The position numbers were made by a program, and so were the translations under genes. The notes beneath the pieces were generated by a model that had not been told where the DNA came from, made no database searches, and saw nothing but the letters and a program-made list of their open reading frames with translations. DNA of 64,000 nt from Monarcha castaneiventris obscurior (Eukaryota; Chordata; Aves; Passeriformes; Monarchidae), in NCBI GenBank assembly GCA_026261815.1, contig JAMPIT010000230.1, positions 3,977,501 to 4,041,500 on the forward strand, read 5' to 3'. Below, piece after piece: positions 48,356 to 59,612 of this stretch (positions within the stretch are counted from its first letter, which is position 1; each line of letters starts with the position of its first letter).

Positions 48356-50966
48356 AAAATTTTGAGACAGAAAACTGGGGAGATTGGAAAAATTAGATGA
48401 AAGGTTATTTAAAGAAGAAAAACTCTGCACAAACTCCAGATTCAGTGGAAGGACCAAGCACATAAGGAGTAGTAGGAAGGGCTGGGAGTGCTATCATGGG
48501 TGTTGTGGCTTGGAGCAATGGGATGAGGAGGCAGTGACTTCACTCTGCCTAGGCTTGTGTGCCTTTAATCTTCTGGCCTCCCTAGGCAGGTCATAACTGG
48601 GACACACTGATGGACAGGATAGAATTGAAGCACTGATAATAATAAGGGCTGTAGAGCAGGATTTATGAAGAAAAGTTAAGCGCCAAATGTGCACAGTTTG
48701 TCTCTGTGACAGCCTGACATTAGAGCAGTGTAAATACAGATGAAATGGAAGAGGTGTCATTTAACATAATAGAAGGATGCTGTGAGCAAGGGCTTTACAC
48801 ACGTCCTCACTTCAAGGAAGTCTGCACATTAATGAAGACAAAACTCAACCCCTTCTGCATGCTTGGCTGCTGCTGAGATTCCCACCCCCCTGCAACTCCT
48901 CAGCCTGAGCCTTATCCCTCCTCCCTGGAGGGAAATCAATCACTCCTAGCCACATCCAGGTGGGATGAAGACGGATTCACTCTCCTGGGAGTCAACAAAA
49001 CTCCCTTCCCATTTCTCCAGAGGCTCAGAATAAATCCCCTTAGTCAATGGTGTGCTGCACATGGTCCCTGCTCTCCTGTCAGCCGTATCTCAGGTTAGGT
49101 TTGAGGTGTAGCTGCTGAGGTTACCTGAGTGCTCTAATCCAACACTGCTCACTGGGGCAATGGCACACGAACAGTTGGCCCTGAGGAACCACTTAGCCAG
49201 TGAAATGGGTTACAAAGGTACAAAACCTCAGGAAAACTTTGGAGACCATCAGGCTGAAAGAAAAACCTGTCCAGAGGAGCTGTCTGCAGGTCTTTTCTGA
49301 TTCCTCACGCAAGGGTAGCAGCTGTCTGAAAGCTCCTACAGCTCAAGACAAGGCAACCGGTGCTCAGCTAAAGGAAAGCATCCACAAGTAGTAATTTCCC
49401 ATTATTTGTTAGATTGCATTTTAATTATTGACAGGCGGGCAGCCAGCATTGGATGGTGATGGCTGCCAAGAGCCTGAAGGCTTTTTGTGAAGGGGGTTAA
49501 ATTTTGTTAATGATCTGAGTTTCTGCCAAACTCACTGCCACATATCAGGAGTGACACTAACTGGACTTGGAGGCTGTTTCAGTTAAGTGCTTGCACTTTA
49601 TTTACATGAGCCATTTCATACACTGCTGCTCAGAAAATACAGAAGAGCACAGAGAAGAAATAAGGATGCATGAGTACCTCTGGATGGCTGACCAATTTCC
49701 TTCTCCGCATCATCAAGATATTTTTCTGCAGTTGGGGATGAAACTGGCCCTTATACTGTCATATTGATTTAAGAAAACTCCTTCTTTGCAGTCTACCTGC
49801 CCTTCTGCCTCTCATTCCAGGAAAGAATTTTGCTAGGGAGTTTGGGATTTTTTATACAAGACAAATGTTGTGATTTTTTGGGTTCCTTTCTGAAGTGCTA
49901 ACATGTCTGTTTTATTTTTCCTTAGTGCTCCAGCTCAAGCAGTCACACAGACAGTGTAGATTCATTACCTTCCTTGACAAAGTCTTTCATGACCTTCAGC
50001 TTCCGTTCTGGTTACCAAACCCACCTGCCCTCATCTCCCCCCTTCTTTTCCTTAGGGTGGCAGCTCATCTCTTCAGTATTTCACTTTTGTCCTTACCCCT
50101 GGTGTATTAAATTCAGAGACTCATCTACCCATTTCCAATTAATTTTCCTCCTTCCATTTTCCACTTCTTGAAAACCCTCTCTCATGCACTACCCAGGGGT
50201 TTCCAGGGAACCCTTATGCTATCCACTCTTCCAAGAACTCTTGTGGCTGTCATGCCAAAGAGGATGGTGCTGTTGCCATCAGAGGATTTCACTGCTACCA
50301 CCAATTTCTTGGCCATGACATTTTTCTCAGGACTTCAGTTTTTCTCACCACATAAATTCTGAAGGATTCAAAATGAATGAAAGTAGCACTGACAATATGT
50401 TCAGCAGGTGACCTGAATGCACATGGTATTGCAACAGGAGATGATGCTGACAGGATGGGAATTTCAGCTCACCATTCTGGTGGCCAGTAGTGTTGGGGCT
50501 GGTTGGCAGGGGCAATGTCAGCCTGTCCCATTCTGTGTCAGCCTTGCACTTAGAGCTCCTTCCCTGAGCCCTGGACACCTCTTCAATACCTGGTAAAGTG
50601 ATTGCTTGGAGACTGCATCTCTGAATGTGTGCCCACTGCCTATACCCACAGCTTCATTGCACACCCTAAACTCTTAAGTAAGATTTAGGGCTGAGAAGTA
50701 CAAGAAGTTGTGTGATTCCTTACTCTAAGTCAAGAAAGCAATCATCTGTCAAGGCAATCTATCTTCCCTGTTTTATATTCTGAGAAAAAAGACATGGTTG
50801 ATAAATTTATAGAAGTTAACACAAGCAGGCTATTTTAAAGGAAATACCCACCACCCTCAAGAAATCCCTTCTGCTCAAATTTGGCTGGCCCCCAAATGTC
50901 TTGCAGAAACGTTAGTACTGAGTATTTTAATTCCCCCTCCAGGTCTCCACAGTTATGAGTTCTCAT

Positions 50967-51145
50967 TTCCCTTCCCTTCCCTTCCCTTCCCTTCCCTTCC
51001 CTTCCCTTCCCTTCCCTTCCCTTCCCTTCCCTTCCCTTCCCTTCCCTTCCCTTCCCTCCCTTCCCTTCCCTTCCCTTCCCTTCCCTTCCCTTCCCTTCCC
51101 TTCCCTTCCCTTCCCTTCCCTTCCCTTCCCTTCCCTTCCCTTCCC
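50967..51145. repeat. (TTCCC)n pentanucleotide microsatellite, about 36 units
   Basis: An almost perfect run of TTCCC/GGGAA units extends about 179 bases. A single 4-base unit (TCCC, 51,057-51,060) interrupts it and shifts the register. The tract is pure polypyrimidine on the + strand and purine on the other. A T-rich stretch follows. Long lysine/glycine/arginine/glutamate-repeat ORFs across it are artefacts. Confidence 0.97.
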
Positions 51146-52504
51146 TTTTTTCTTTTTCCACTTCTTATATAACTAAAACTCCAAGTGCAATGCATCTCAT
51201 CAGTGATCATGTTTCATATTCATTTAGGTAAACCAGGAGGGGACATTGTATAAAGCACTCAATTGAGCAATAGACTGAGTACCAGCATGTTGGATAAATA
51301 GGAAAACAAATTCCCAGAAGGCTCAGTGCTTTGTGTTTTGCTCACTACCTTGCCCAGTTCCTTTTCCTTTACATTCCAGTAATGTAAAACAATACTTAAT
51401 AAAACTTACACTTGAAAAACTAATTTGCTTGGGCTATTGATTTAATTAAATCGAGTCCATTTGTTTGGGCGCTGTTTGTGTTTTAAATGCACAGCACAGA
51501 ACCCACAGAAGAACGTTCCTCACTGCAGTCGAGTATTCTATTCCTTCCTGCAGCGAGGTAAGGAATGGCAAAGGAGTGTCCCTTGGCACACACCCTGTTG
51601 AAAATGTAAATATGGAGGGTTAATAATCTGTCAGAGACCTGGTGCTCCAGTTTGGGCTGGTGTCTGGGGACTGGGAGCTCTTTGTACCCTTGGTGTAATG
51701 GAACCTGTGGCTCCAGGAGGGAGAGCTGGCAACTTTACTTCAATGGGGATTTTGTCTGTGATTGGTTTTTCTTGTTATTCAACAACAACCAAAAGGCTTT
51801 AAAATACCATGAAATTTGTTAGGCTGATGTCTATTCTACCAGCTGCCTCTCTTTTACTGGTAAATTTACTCAGCTGTATTATTTTGTAATGCCAATATCC
51901 CTTCATCAGCCATGAATCACAATTTGTCAGATCTGAGGGAGGGTGTTCTGTAAGGCTTCACCTGTGAAAGGTCTTGGTGAGAGTTGGAAAGGTCCCTCCA
52001 TTATGCCATTTATGAAGTGCAGTTCTGCTTTTCTATTTGGTTTAGTGCTGGGCAACAGTCTACAGGTGGAAGAAACAGCAATAAACCAGTAATACTGGGA
52101 AACAACCCTTTGGTATAAGAATATATAGGCAGGTTGCCTTGGATCTATGATTGCAGTCATAAGGCATGAGAAAATGTCAGACATCTCATTTTTTCTGTCT
52201 TTTTTTAAGGCTGAGATGTAGACAGTGCTACTTTCCACTTACTCATTCTGAACTGGGAGCCAGTAGTGTTCTGCAGAAGTGCCTCTAAAAACTCTAGAAC
52301 TGATTAAAAGTAAGATTTTGAAGGATTTAAATTTTTTGTCTAGTACAGAATTAAAATGTCGGGTGAAGGTTACAACTGCCTGTTGAATTCTGTGCATCAC
52401 TCTTGTGGCAATGAGAATAAAGAATTACCATCACCCTAAATTACTAAACTTTCTTAGTATGGAGAGTAGAAAGTCAAGAATATCTTCCTTTCCAAGCACT
52501 GCAG

Positions 52505-52686
52505 AACAGGGTATCACAATTCTCTCATCTGGGGACCCTGGCAGGGCTCCAAAAAATGGCCACATCACTGAATTTTTGCCTGGAAGGTTCATCAGCCCTA
52601 ACTTCCATTCACAAAATCGTATTTCGGGTTCACACTCGGATGTTGAGGAATATGGGTGGTATAAGAAGCTGAATGGGATCGAGTGA
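52505..52686 (+). other. Unidentified protein-like ORF segment, possible exon or retrocopy remnant
   Basis: A reading frame open from 52,405 ends in TGA at 52,684. Its last 60 codons have balanced, protein-like composition, including GDPGRAPKNGHITEFLPGRF and EEYGWYKKLNGIE. A pyrimidine-rich stretch ending in gcactgcag (52,496-52,504) would make a fair splice acceptor for a terminal exon. CG dinucleotides (at about 52,618, 52,624 and 52,637) survive in an otherwise CpG-poor region. I do not recognise the family. The opposite strand is also open, so chance is possible. Confidence 0.25.
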
Positions 52687-53556
52687 AAAAAAACCAAAAC
52701 TTTTTATTGTTTGATGTTTAGTGCACCATATTCTTCATAAAGCTCAGAAGATGGGTTTGATTTTCTTCTAGCATGATATAATTGTGTATTTTGTCCTGAC
52801 ACTTCATTTCCCTCCTCAGCCACAGAGTTGCCATTTTATACCATCAACTAATTGTTCATTATTGTTGAAAAGGGTGAGAGGAATTTGACAGCTCCACAGA
52901 AATCCAGAAGTCATTGGGTGTCTGTGGTTGGGCTCCTGTAGCCAAATGTAACCTCTGTCCTCTGGCAGTCAAAGGAGATATTCTCCATGAAGCCAAGGAT
53001 ATACAAGTAAATAAACACCCTCATTAGGTTTTGCAGTGAGGACCTCATTACTTAAATTATTGATATTTCAATTAATTTGGAGAACTCTCAGGATCCTTGC
53101 TGCTTACAGACTGCTGACCTTCACGGTCAGAGAGCTAATGCTGAGTTAATTATGGACAAGTTAATGTCCAGTTAGTTATAAGCAGGATTATGCCCTTAAA
53201 AAAATGCAAATGTGTTTGCTGTCAGAGAAACAATTTGACAGTCAGCAAAGGCATGGACAGGAAGAGCTGTTGGTATTATTCCTCTTCTTGATTTAGTTTC
53301 TCATGGATTTACTAAGTGTTTTGATTAGTTTATTTATGTGCCACTATAAAATATCTCTGTGCCTAAAAGAGAAGAGAAGAAGCAAGAAGACATTGTGATT
53401 TTTTGTATCTATTTCCTTGCATGAAAGATGAGTCAGGAATTTTTAAGATTGCAAATCCAAATATAAAGAAATGTGTAAATCACAGCCATATCTCTCCGTC
53501 TTTGCCCATCATTTGGACAGACATACATGGGAAAAAAAGTGTGAAGGTGCAGTTTA

Positions 53557-53690
53557 AGAATCATAAAATTATAGACTAGTTTTTGGGAGGGACCTTTAAA
53601 AGTCATCCAGTCCAGCCTCCCTGCAATGAGCAGGGACATCTTCAACTAGACCGTGTTGCTCAGAGCCCCATCCAGGCCTGACCTTGAATG
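53557..53690 (-). mobile_element. CR1 LINE 3' end fragment
   Basis: The + strand shows gaatcataaaattatagact, then gggagggacctttaaaagtc, then gagcagggacatcttcaact and agagccccatccaggcctga. This is the reverse complement of the avian CR1 3' UTR, about 134 bases long and moderately diverged. Confidence 0.85.
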
Positions 53691-56600
53691 ATTACAGGGC
53701 TAAATCCTGTTGCATAGAAATCTGCATGCTTTCCATGGAATTTCCCAGGGCTTTTTGATCATAAAGCTCACTGTGCAACCACTGGCATGACATCCAGTCT
53801 TGCTTCCTCCTGAGCACCTCCCTGTCTTCCTCTGGACCTTGGAAATTCTAGTAGGTGCAGATACTGGATTTTTCATAGCAACATAGCAAATATAATGTGT
53901 GGGCTGTAATGTAAGAGCTGTGTGAAGTGCAGAAAAGCCTTACAAATTCCCTCAGCCATTCCATGTTCTGCGATTCTCTCTGCTTCTCACCAGCTCAGAT
54001 TTGAAAACACCCTTCACAATTTCACTGGCTGTTCTGGGAAGCACCTGCCTTGAAGCTGTACCAGAGGGGAAATAAAAAAGGGAGCTGGGGGACTGTTGGA
54101 ACCATACTGATTGTGTGAAAATCCTTCTCAGTGCTATTGAGAATAAAGGAAAGCAACAACTTTTCAAAAATTCATATTTATATTAATTAAATAATATTAA
54201 AACTACTGATAATATCTTTTAGGGTTTTTTGTTATTTATTAATTTTTAAAAAGACCTTATTATCCAGCCAAGCAGGATTTTTACAGCCTTAGTGAAAGGG
54301 ATAATAGAATCCACAATGTGTCCCTTTCTTTCCCATTATCTCCTTGGTGAGCTGTCTAAGACATACTTGGCCAGCTGCTGCAACAGGCTGGTGCTTTTAA
54401 ATCCATGCCATCCTTCTTGCAATTGGTTGCAATCAATGAGGTCAAGAAAGTTCTGCAGAATCAGCTCTTTTAGGCCCAATAAAGATAAAAAAATTAAAAG
54501 CCCATAGTTTTGAGCTGAAGAATTCATTCAGTATATTCTTCATTTAATCACAATCAAGCCAAATTTCTATTAAAACTCACTGTGCACTCGACTGCCCATA
54601 TAATAGGAACCACAGCAAACAATGAGGTATTAGTTGTCTTTTTTCCTTTCCTTTTCCTTTGACCCTTGAATTTGTACAGTATCCATGGAGTGCAACTAAC
54701 TACAATCTCCGTATTTAATCTTAAAACATAATTAAAACAAAGGAGTGTGAAATGAAAAGCAATCAGACAGAAAATACGGACTCCAGTCAGAGCACTTCTG
54801 TCTGTTTTAGGAATATAAATTGGACTGATTGCACTCTTGGATCACTCTAATCAAAGTAGTACTAGAAACCCAAACCAGCTTTTGAGGAGAAAAAACAGAT
54901 ATAATCATTAGGTTTTCCACTCTACAGTGGACAAAAGACAACCAAGATTGCAAAGGTCTTGTCCAGCATTGGGTCAGGTTGGGAGTACAGAGGATGAGCC
55001 TGTGCTGGGAGTCCATGGAAAGGCTCTGGCTCTCAGTTCCCAGGGGAAGCAGCAAGTGCCAGCCCTGCCAGTTTTGGTCATCACTCTGCAATTGCTGAGT
55101 CAAAAATTATAGCAGTGGCCATGCACTCCTGCCCAAATGAACAGCAGCAATGCCTGCTTTGGTCTGGCATCTTACTCAGGGCAGTTCTTAGCCTTATCCT
55201 CTTTTGCATTTCTACCTTATCTGATTGTCACTGAGGAGGCTTTGCAGCCATTAAACAAATAGTTTAGTGCTTAATCTTGTCTGTGTCAGCATTCCCAGCC
55301 TGCAAAACAGAAAAAGAAAGAAACAGAAAAATAAAAAATAATTCCTGATTTTGGGAACTCTTTGGGCAATATTTGTACTCTGTATATGTACAGAGCTTCA
55401 TCCCACCTTGACTACTTTTATGTCACCACGATCCATATAATGAGCAGTTCATGGCCATGTGGTAGATCAGCCCATTTGGCTCAAAAATAAAATAACAGTA
55501 ATATGAACATCAGGTACCAACAGTGAAGCTCTCAATCAGTGTATCCAGGAGTGCTTTATGGAGGTGGCGGGGTACACCAGTAACCAGTCAGCAGACAAGG
55601 CATGCTCAGTGCTCTCTTTCTCAAAATGACACCCACAGGTGTCCATATGTCCTCATTTCTGTCCTTATTATGCACTGGATGGGATATAAACTCTTCAAGT
55701 GGCAAATGATTTTTTCATCAGCATTATCAACTGTCCCACAGTGGGGAAGAATCTCATAATCTTACATATATGGTTTGAAAACAAACCTACTGTGTGTCCT
55801 CTCAAGAACTTACAATGAGTGGATCTCCATCAGCTTTGACAGATTTTGTTCTATTCACTCTGTGTTTGGCCCATATTCACCATCAGTCTTTGGCTAAATT
55901 AGGATCAGTTCAATTTGCTGTACCTCTTGGGTGGACAGTGCAGGAAGGCATGAAAATATCCATGGAAAAAAACCCTTTCTCAAGGGATATTTTATCTTTA
56001 TTTGAATCAGGATTGTGAAAAATCTCACCACTGTGTTGTCTTTCTGGACTGAAAATCTAATAAACATGAGCCCAAGAATTTTGGATATTAATCCTGCATT
56101 TAGCTATTTTTAGATGTTGAAAATAAAGTATGATGAGCTGTGAAGCAGCAAGAGAAAGACAACCTCATCACCTTGGAGTCAGGGAAGACCCAGGAAGGAG
56201 AACTGCTTCTTCCCAGCCAGCAGCAGACCTCACTTAACCGAGAAAACCTTCAGGGACTGGGAACTGTAGGAGAGGAGGTGACCAGGAAGTTCTGAAGGGA
56301 GTCAAGGAGCAGGGTCACATTAAAGCCTTCAAGGGGAAGGAAGGAAGGAAGGAAGGAAGGAAGGAAGGAAGGAAGGAAGGAAGGAAGGAAGGAAGGAAGG
56401 AAGGAAGGAAGGAAGGAGACATTTTCTATGAACCTTGAGGGGTGCAGAGTCCATTGAGCTCCAGAAGCTGATGAAGGTTGCTGGGCTAAGAACCAGTCGG
56501 GAAGAATGGACCCAACATATGAGGACTGTTTATGCCTCCTTATTCTCGATCATCACACCCGTAAGACCCGAGTTTTATCCACATAAAGGTTACCTCCTTC

Positions 56601-58997
56601 TAGGATGTGCTTTGACAAAGTGCAGAACTTGAGTTTTTGATGGGGATGATGGAAGCAGAGCCCTCTTCAAGCCTGACACCTCACACAGCACTGGAGAGCC
56701 TGGCCAGGACTGCATTGGGGCTCAAGCCATGCTTTCCAGCAGTGACACCACCTTCAATCTCCCCAGCACCAGCCTAAGAGCCTCCCTGGCCCCAGGTAGT
56801 AGAGGATTGGAGCCCTGCATCTTGTTTTCTGAGAGCACCATGTGCCTGCAAAAGGTTGGGAAATGGCTTGGTGCAGCCAAACTTCTGACCACAAAGCCAG
56901 ACTTCTCCCAGCAGCATTGAGTAGAGAAGAGGGAAACCCTGAAAATTATTAGTCATGCTTTTAGTCTTAATTTCCATGGTTTAGCAGGAAGAAGCCTCTG
57001 TCTTCATGGTTTCAGCATGAAGGGAGGAGAAAAGCAGGCGAAATCCAGTGTTGAAAGGAGTGCTGCTCATCAGCAGGGTGTGCTAGCCACTGACAAGAGG
57101 AGAGTGTTTGGTGAGGGCTGTGACTACTCACCCCTCCAGTCTGACAGCAAGACAACAACCCAGATGAATTTGTGTTCCTCATTCTTCCCACTTCCGATAG
57201 CGCTCTTCTCTCCTTCCCACTCCTCAATTTTCCTCCTCTCTGATACCCTTCTCAAATCTTAATTCTCTCAGCGTTTTCCTCCCTGCACTGCCAGCGCTCT
57301 CTCCTAATTTCTCCTTTCGTGGCATTTCCCTCTTATCTTCTTTTGAGCCAAATTACTTTTGTTTTGTACCACCCGGTTTTCTTTCAGCAGCTCTATTCTT
57401 CCTCTTCACAACCCAAACTTTGTTTTCCCAGGAGGCCTGGCTTATCCCAGCTCTTTGAATTCAATTAATTGATCTTCATCAGCCGGATTGCCATTGGCAA
57501 AGAAAACCAGCACGCTGACTGTCTTTGTGCTTTACCTTCTGTTTTATCCTCATTTAATTTGTGCCCTTTGCAGCTTATCGAGCCCTAATTACCTCTGCTG
57601 CCACCTCACTGTATTCAATTATAGCCTTCATCTCACTGACCTGACGTCTCTGTCCTCATCAAATCTCACCTTTCTGACTTTGCCCATTATTTTTGTATAA
57701 AGTCAGTACCCTCAATGGGGAGCTCAGTTCTTCCAATCTCACTTCATTTTCTTGCCTGCTTCCAAGCACTTTCCGTGCATTTCCCTGCCCTCAGTCTTCC
57801 AAGCTATTATGGGATTCACCAGAGCACAGACAGACCAGGCACCCAGGCAGTGGTTTCATCCAAGGCATCTTGACCTGGCTTGAGGAAAATTGATCTCTAC
57901 ACCAGCATCTCATAGTAAGGGTAAAAACAATCATCTCCCACACCCACTGCACAAACCCTCATATGCCCATATTATTAATATTTAATAATTTTTTTGCTAA
58001 CTTTCCTGGTGAAAGCTATCCCACTGCTGCCTGGGTACCTCCTCTCCTGCTCCTTTCATTCCTCTTCCTATTATCCCTTCTCCCACTGTCCCGTCCCACT
58101 GCTGTCAGGTCATGATCCTCAGATATGCCTCTTTCAAATAGCCTAAATTTCCCATATCCTTCACTCCCTGACTTATTTTTGTACTGCTTCTGCTCTTTTC
58201 CATCTTACAAACCTGACCATAATGTGGAGGGGGTGCACACTGACACAGCACTCACACCCTCACTCTTCTTCCTCTGTCTCTTCATTCTGCTTTGTTTGTT
58301 TATCCCTGATTTTGTTAACTTCTCTGGAAAAGCTGATGCTTTCCATATAGCTAACATCCTTTCCCTTTGCCCCATTCTAATTTTTACCTTTATTTTCATA
58401 TTTGCTGTCTCCCATGATGGTGGTTTTTTTGTGATTTATGGGCTGTTGTTTGGAAGTGGGGATGGTTCACCACTTGAAAAACTCTTAGCCACAACACAGA
58501 AATGCCCCTGAAGGTTCACTTCTCACTGAGTCAATCCTTCAAAGTGCCTGGGTTTGACCATTTCTCTCCTTTCCAGCCTTTCTTGCCTCTTGCTGTGAAG
58601 CTCCTTCATAGGGTTGATTTGGGCTCTGGGTTATGTCTGTGACTCTGTCCTTGTCCATCAGCAGGTTTCTGGTCAGTGTTTGTATTCCTGTGGGTCACCT
58701 GCCTCAAATTTGATCTACTGATGCCAATATACCGTGGTCCATTATGCCTCTGTTATCTCCTAATTTCATTCACCTCGCTAGTACTTCTTTAAAAAAAGCA
58801 ATTCTATCAACTGCTGCCATAGTGCCCCATGTCAGGGATGGCACACAAGAAGGTCTGGGCATGAGGACTTGCTGCAGGAGCCCCAGCCTATTGAAAAATG
58901 CCCATTAGTGTAATTTTTTCTGTTTTTGTAATCCATCTCAGAGGTGAGGAGTGACACAGTTTGTGCCTTAATTAGACCTCCCCAGATGGAGGAGATT
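53691..58997. other. Intergenic, no gene recognised
   Basis: AT-rich block at about 54,170-54,250, the (GGAA)n tract at 56.33-56.42 kb, and a pyrimidine-biased stretch at 57.15-58.6 kb whose ORFs are rich in Ser/Leu/Phe, which reflects composition. About 57,450-57,720 is a candidate conserved non-coding block. No genes are recognised. Confidence 0.65.
56334..56417. repeat. (GGAA)n tetranucleotide microsatellite, about 21 units
   Basis: An uninterrupted run of GGAA units covers about 84 bases, purine on the + strand. GGAA is the ETS-family core, so an array can bind ETS factors. No gene lies next to it in this window. Confidence 0.97.
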
Positions 58998-59612
58998 TGT
59001 TAGAGTCCTTGCCAGGAGTCTTAAGAGACTAACTGGACCTTCAGCCTTCTTTGCTTTTAGATAGTTGTTTATTAAGTCTTATCAGAGAAATATGGTCACT
59101 GACGTGACCTAGACACAGCACGGAGCAGAAAATGCAGGAGAAAGCCAACTCATCAAGATTTCACAGCTCTTTTAAAGGTAAATTACCCAATGAATACTTA
59201 AAACACAAGATATTTTTAGTTTTCCACCAATGTTCAGTAAATCACTTTGTCACGTAGACAAGAACTGTGGAATTTTTTATCCAATCACCTTAAACTACTT
59301 CTACTGCAAAATATGGAGTCTTAGGAGGAGAAGGAGATTTAAGAAACAACAACAATCCTGCATTTTGAAGATTTTACTTTTTATCTATTTACTATGCTAA
59401 CAAACCTAAAACCTCTAAATTTTCACTCTAAATTATGTAAGTGACAATCTTACATGATATTGTGTCACCTAGTTCACACCCGTGTAGATTCTAGTTATTC
59501 CCAGAGAGTAAGCAATTTTCTCCATGGACGAAGGTCAAAAATAGTATTGTCCAGGGGGGTTGAATCCTTCAAAACAGGCAGAGAAATATTCTCTGCACTT
59601 TGGATTCCAACA
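58998..59612 (-). mobile_element. Probable solo LTR of an endogenous retrovirus
   Basis: A 615-base block starts TGTTAG (58,998) and ends CCAACA (59,612). These are near-inverted termini with the TG...CA ends of retroviral LTRs. On the minus strand an AATAAA (59,068-59,073) lies about 70 bases before one end, where an LTR poly(A) signal is expected. The interior is AT-rich and differs in texture from its flanks. I believe it resembles passerine LTR families but cannot confirm this. No clear target-site duplication and no retroviral genes are visible nearby. Confidence 0.45.

Larger units (their letters stand above)
48356..53556. other. Intergenic, no confirmed gene
   Basis: Contains the (TTCCC)n tract at 50,967-51,145 and an unexplained protein-like ORF at 52,505-52,686. 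The rest shows only short random ORFs and unique-looking AT-rich sequence. Confidence 0.65.

Noticed and set aside
50835..51210. ORFs of 73-108 codons with repetitive Gly-Lys-Glu-Arg or Phe-Pro-Ser-Leu content
   Set aside because: They are translations of the (TTCCC)n microsatellite, which contains no stop codon in any frame.
58125..58511. 128-codon ORF rich in Phe/Leu that looks membrane-like
   Set aside because: The underlying DNA is pyrimidine-biased, which yields Phe/Leu/Ser codons by composition. No family similarity is seen.
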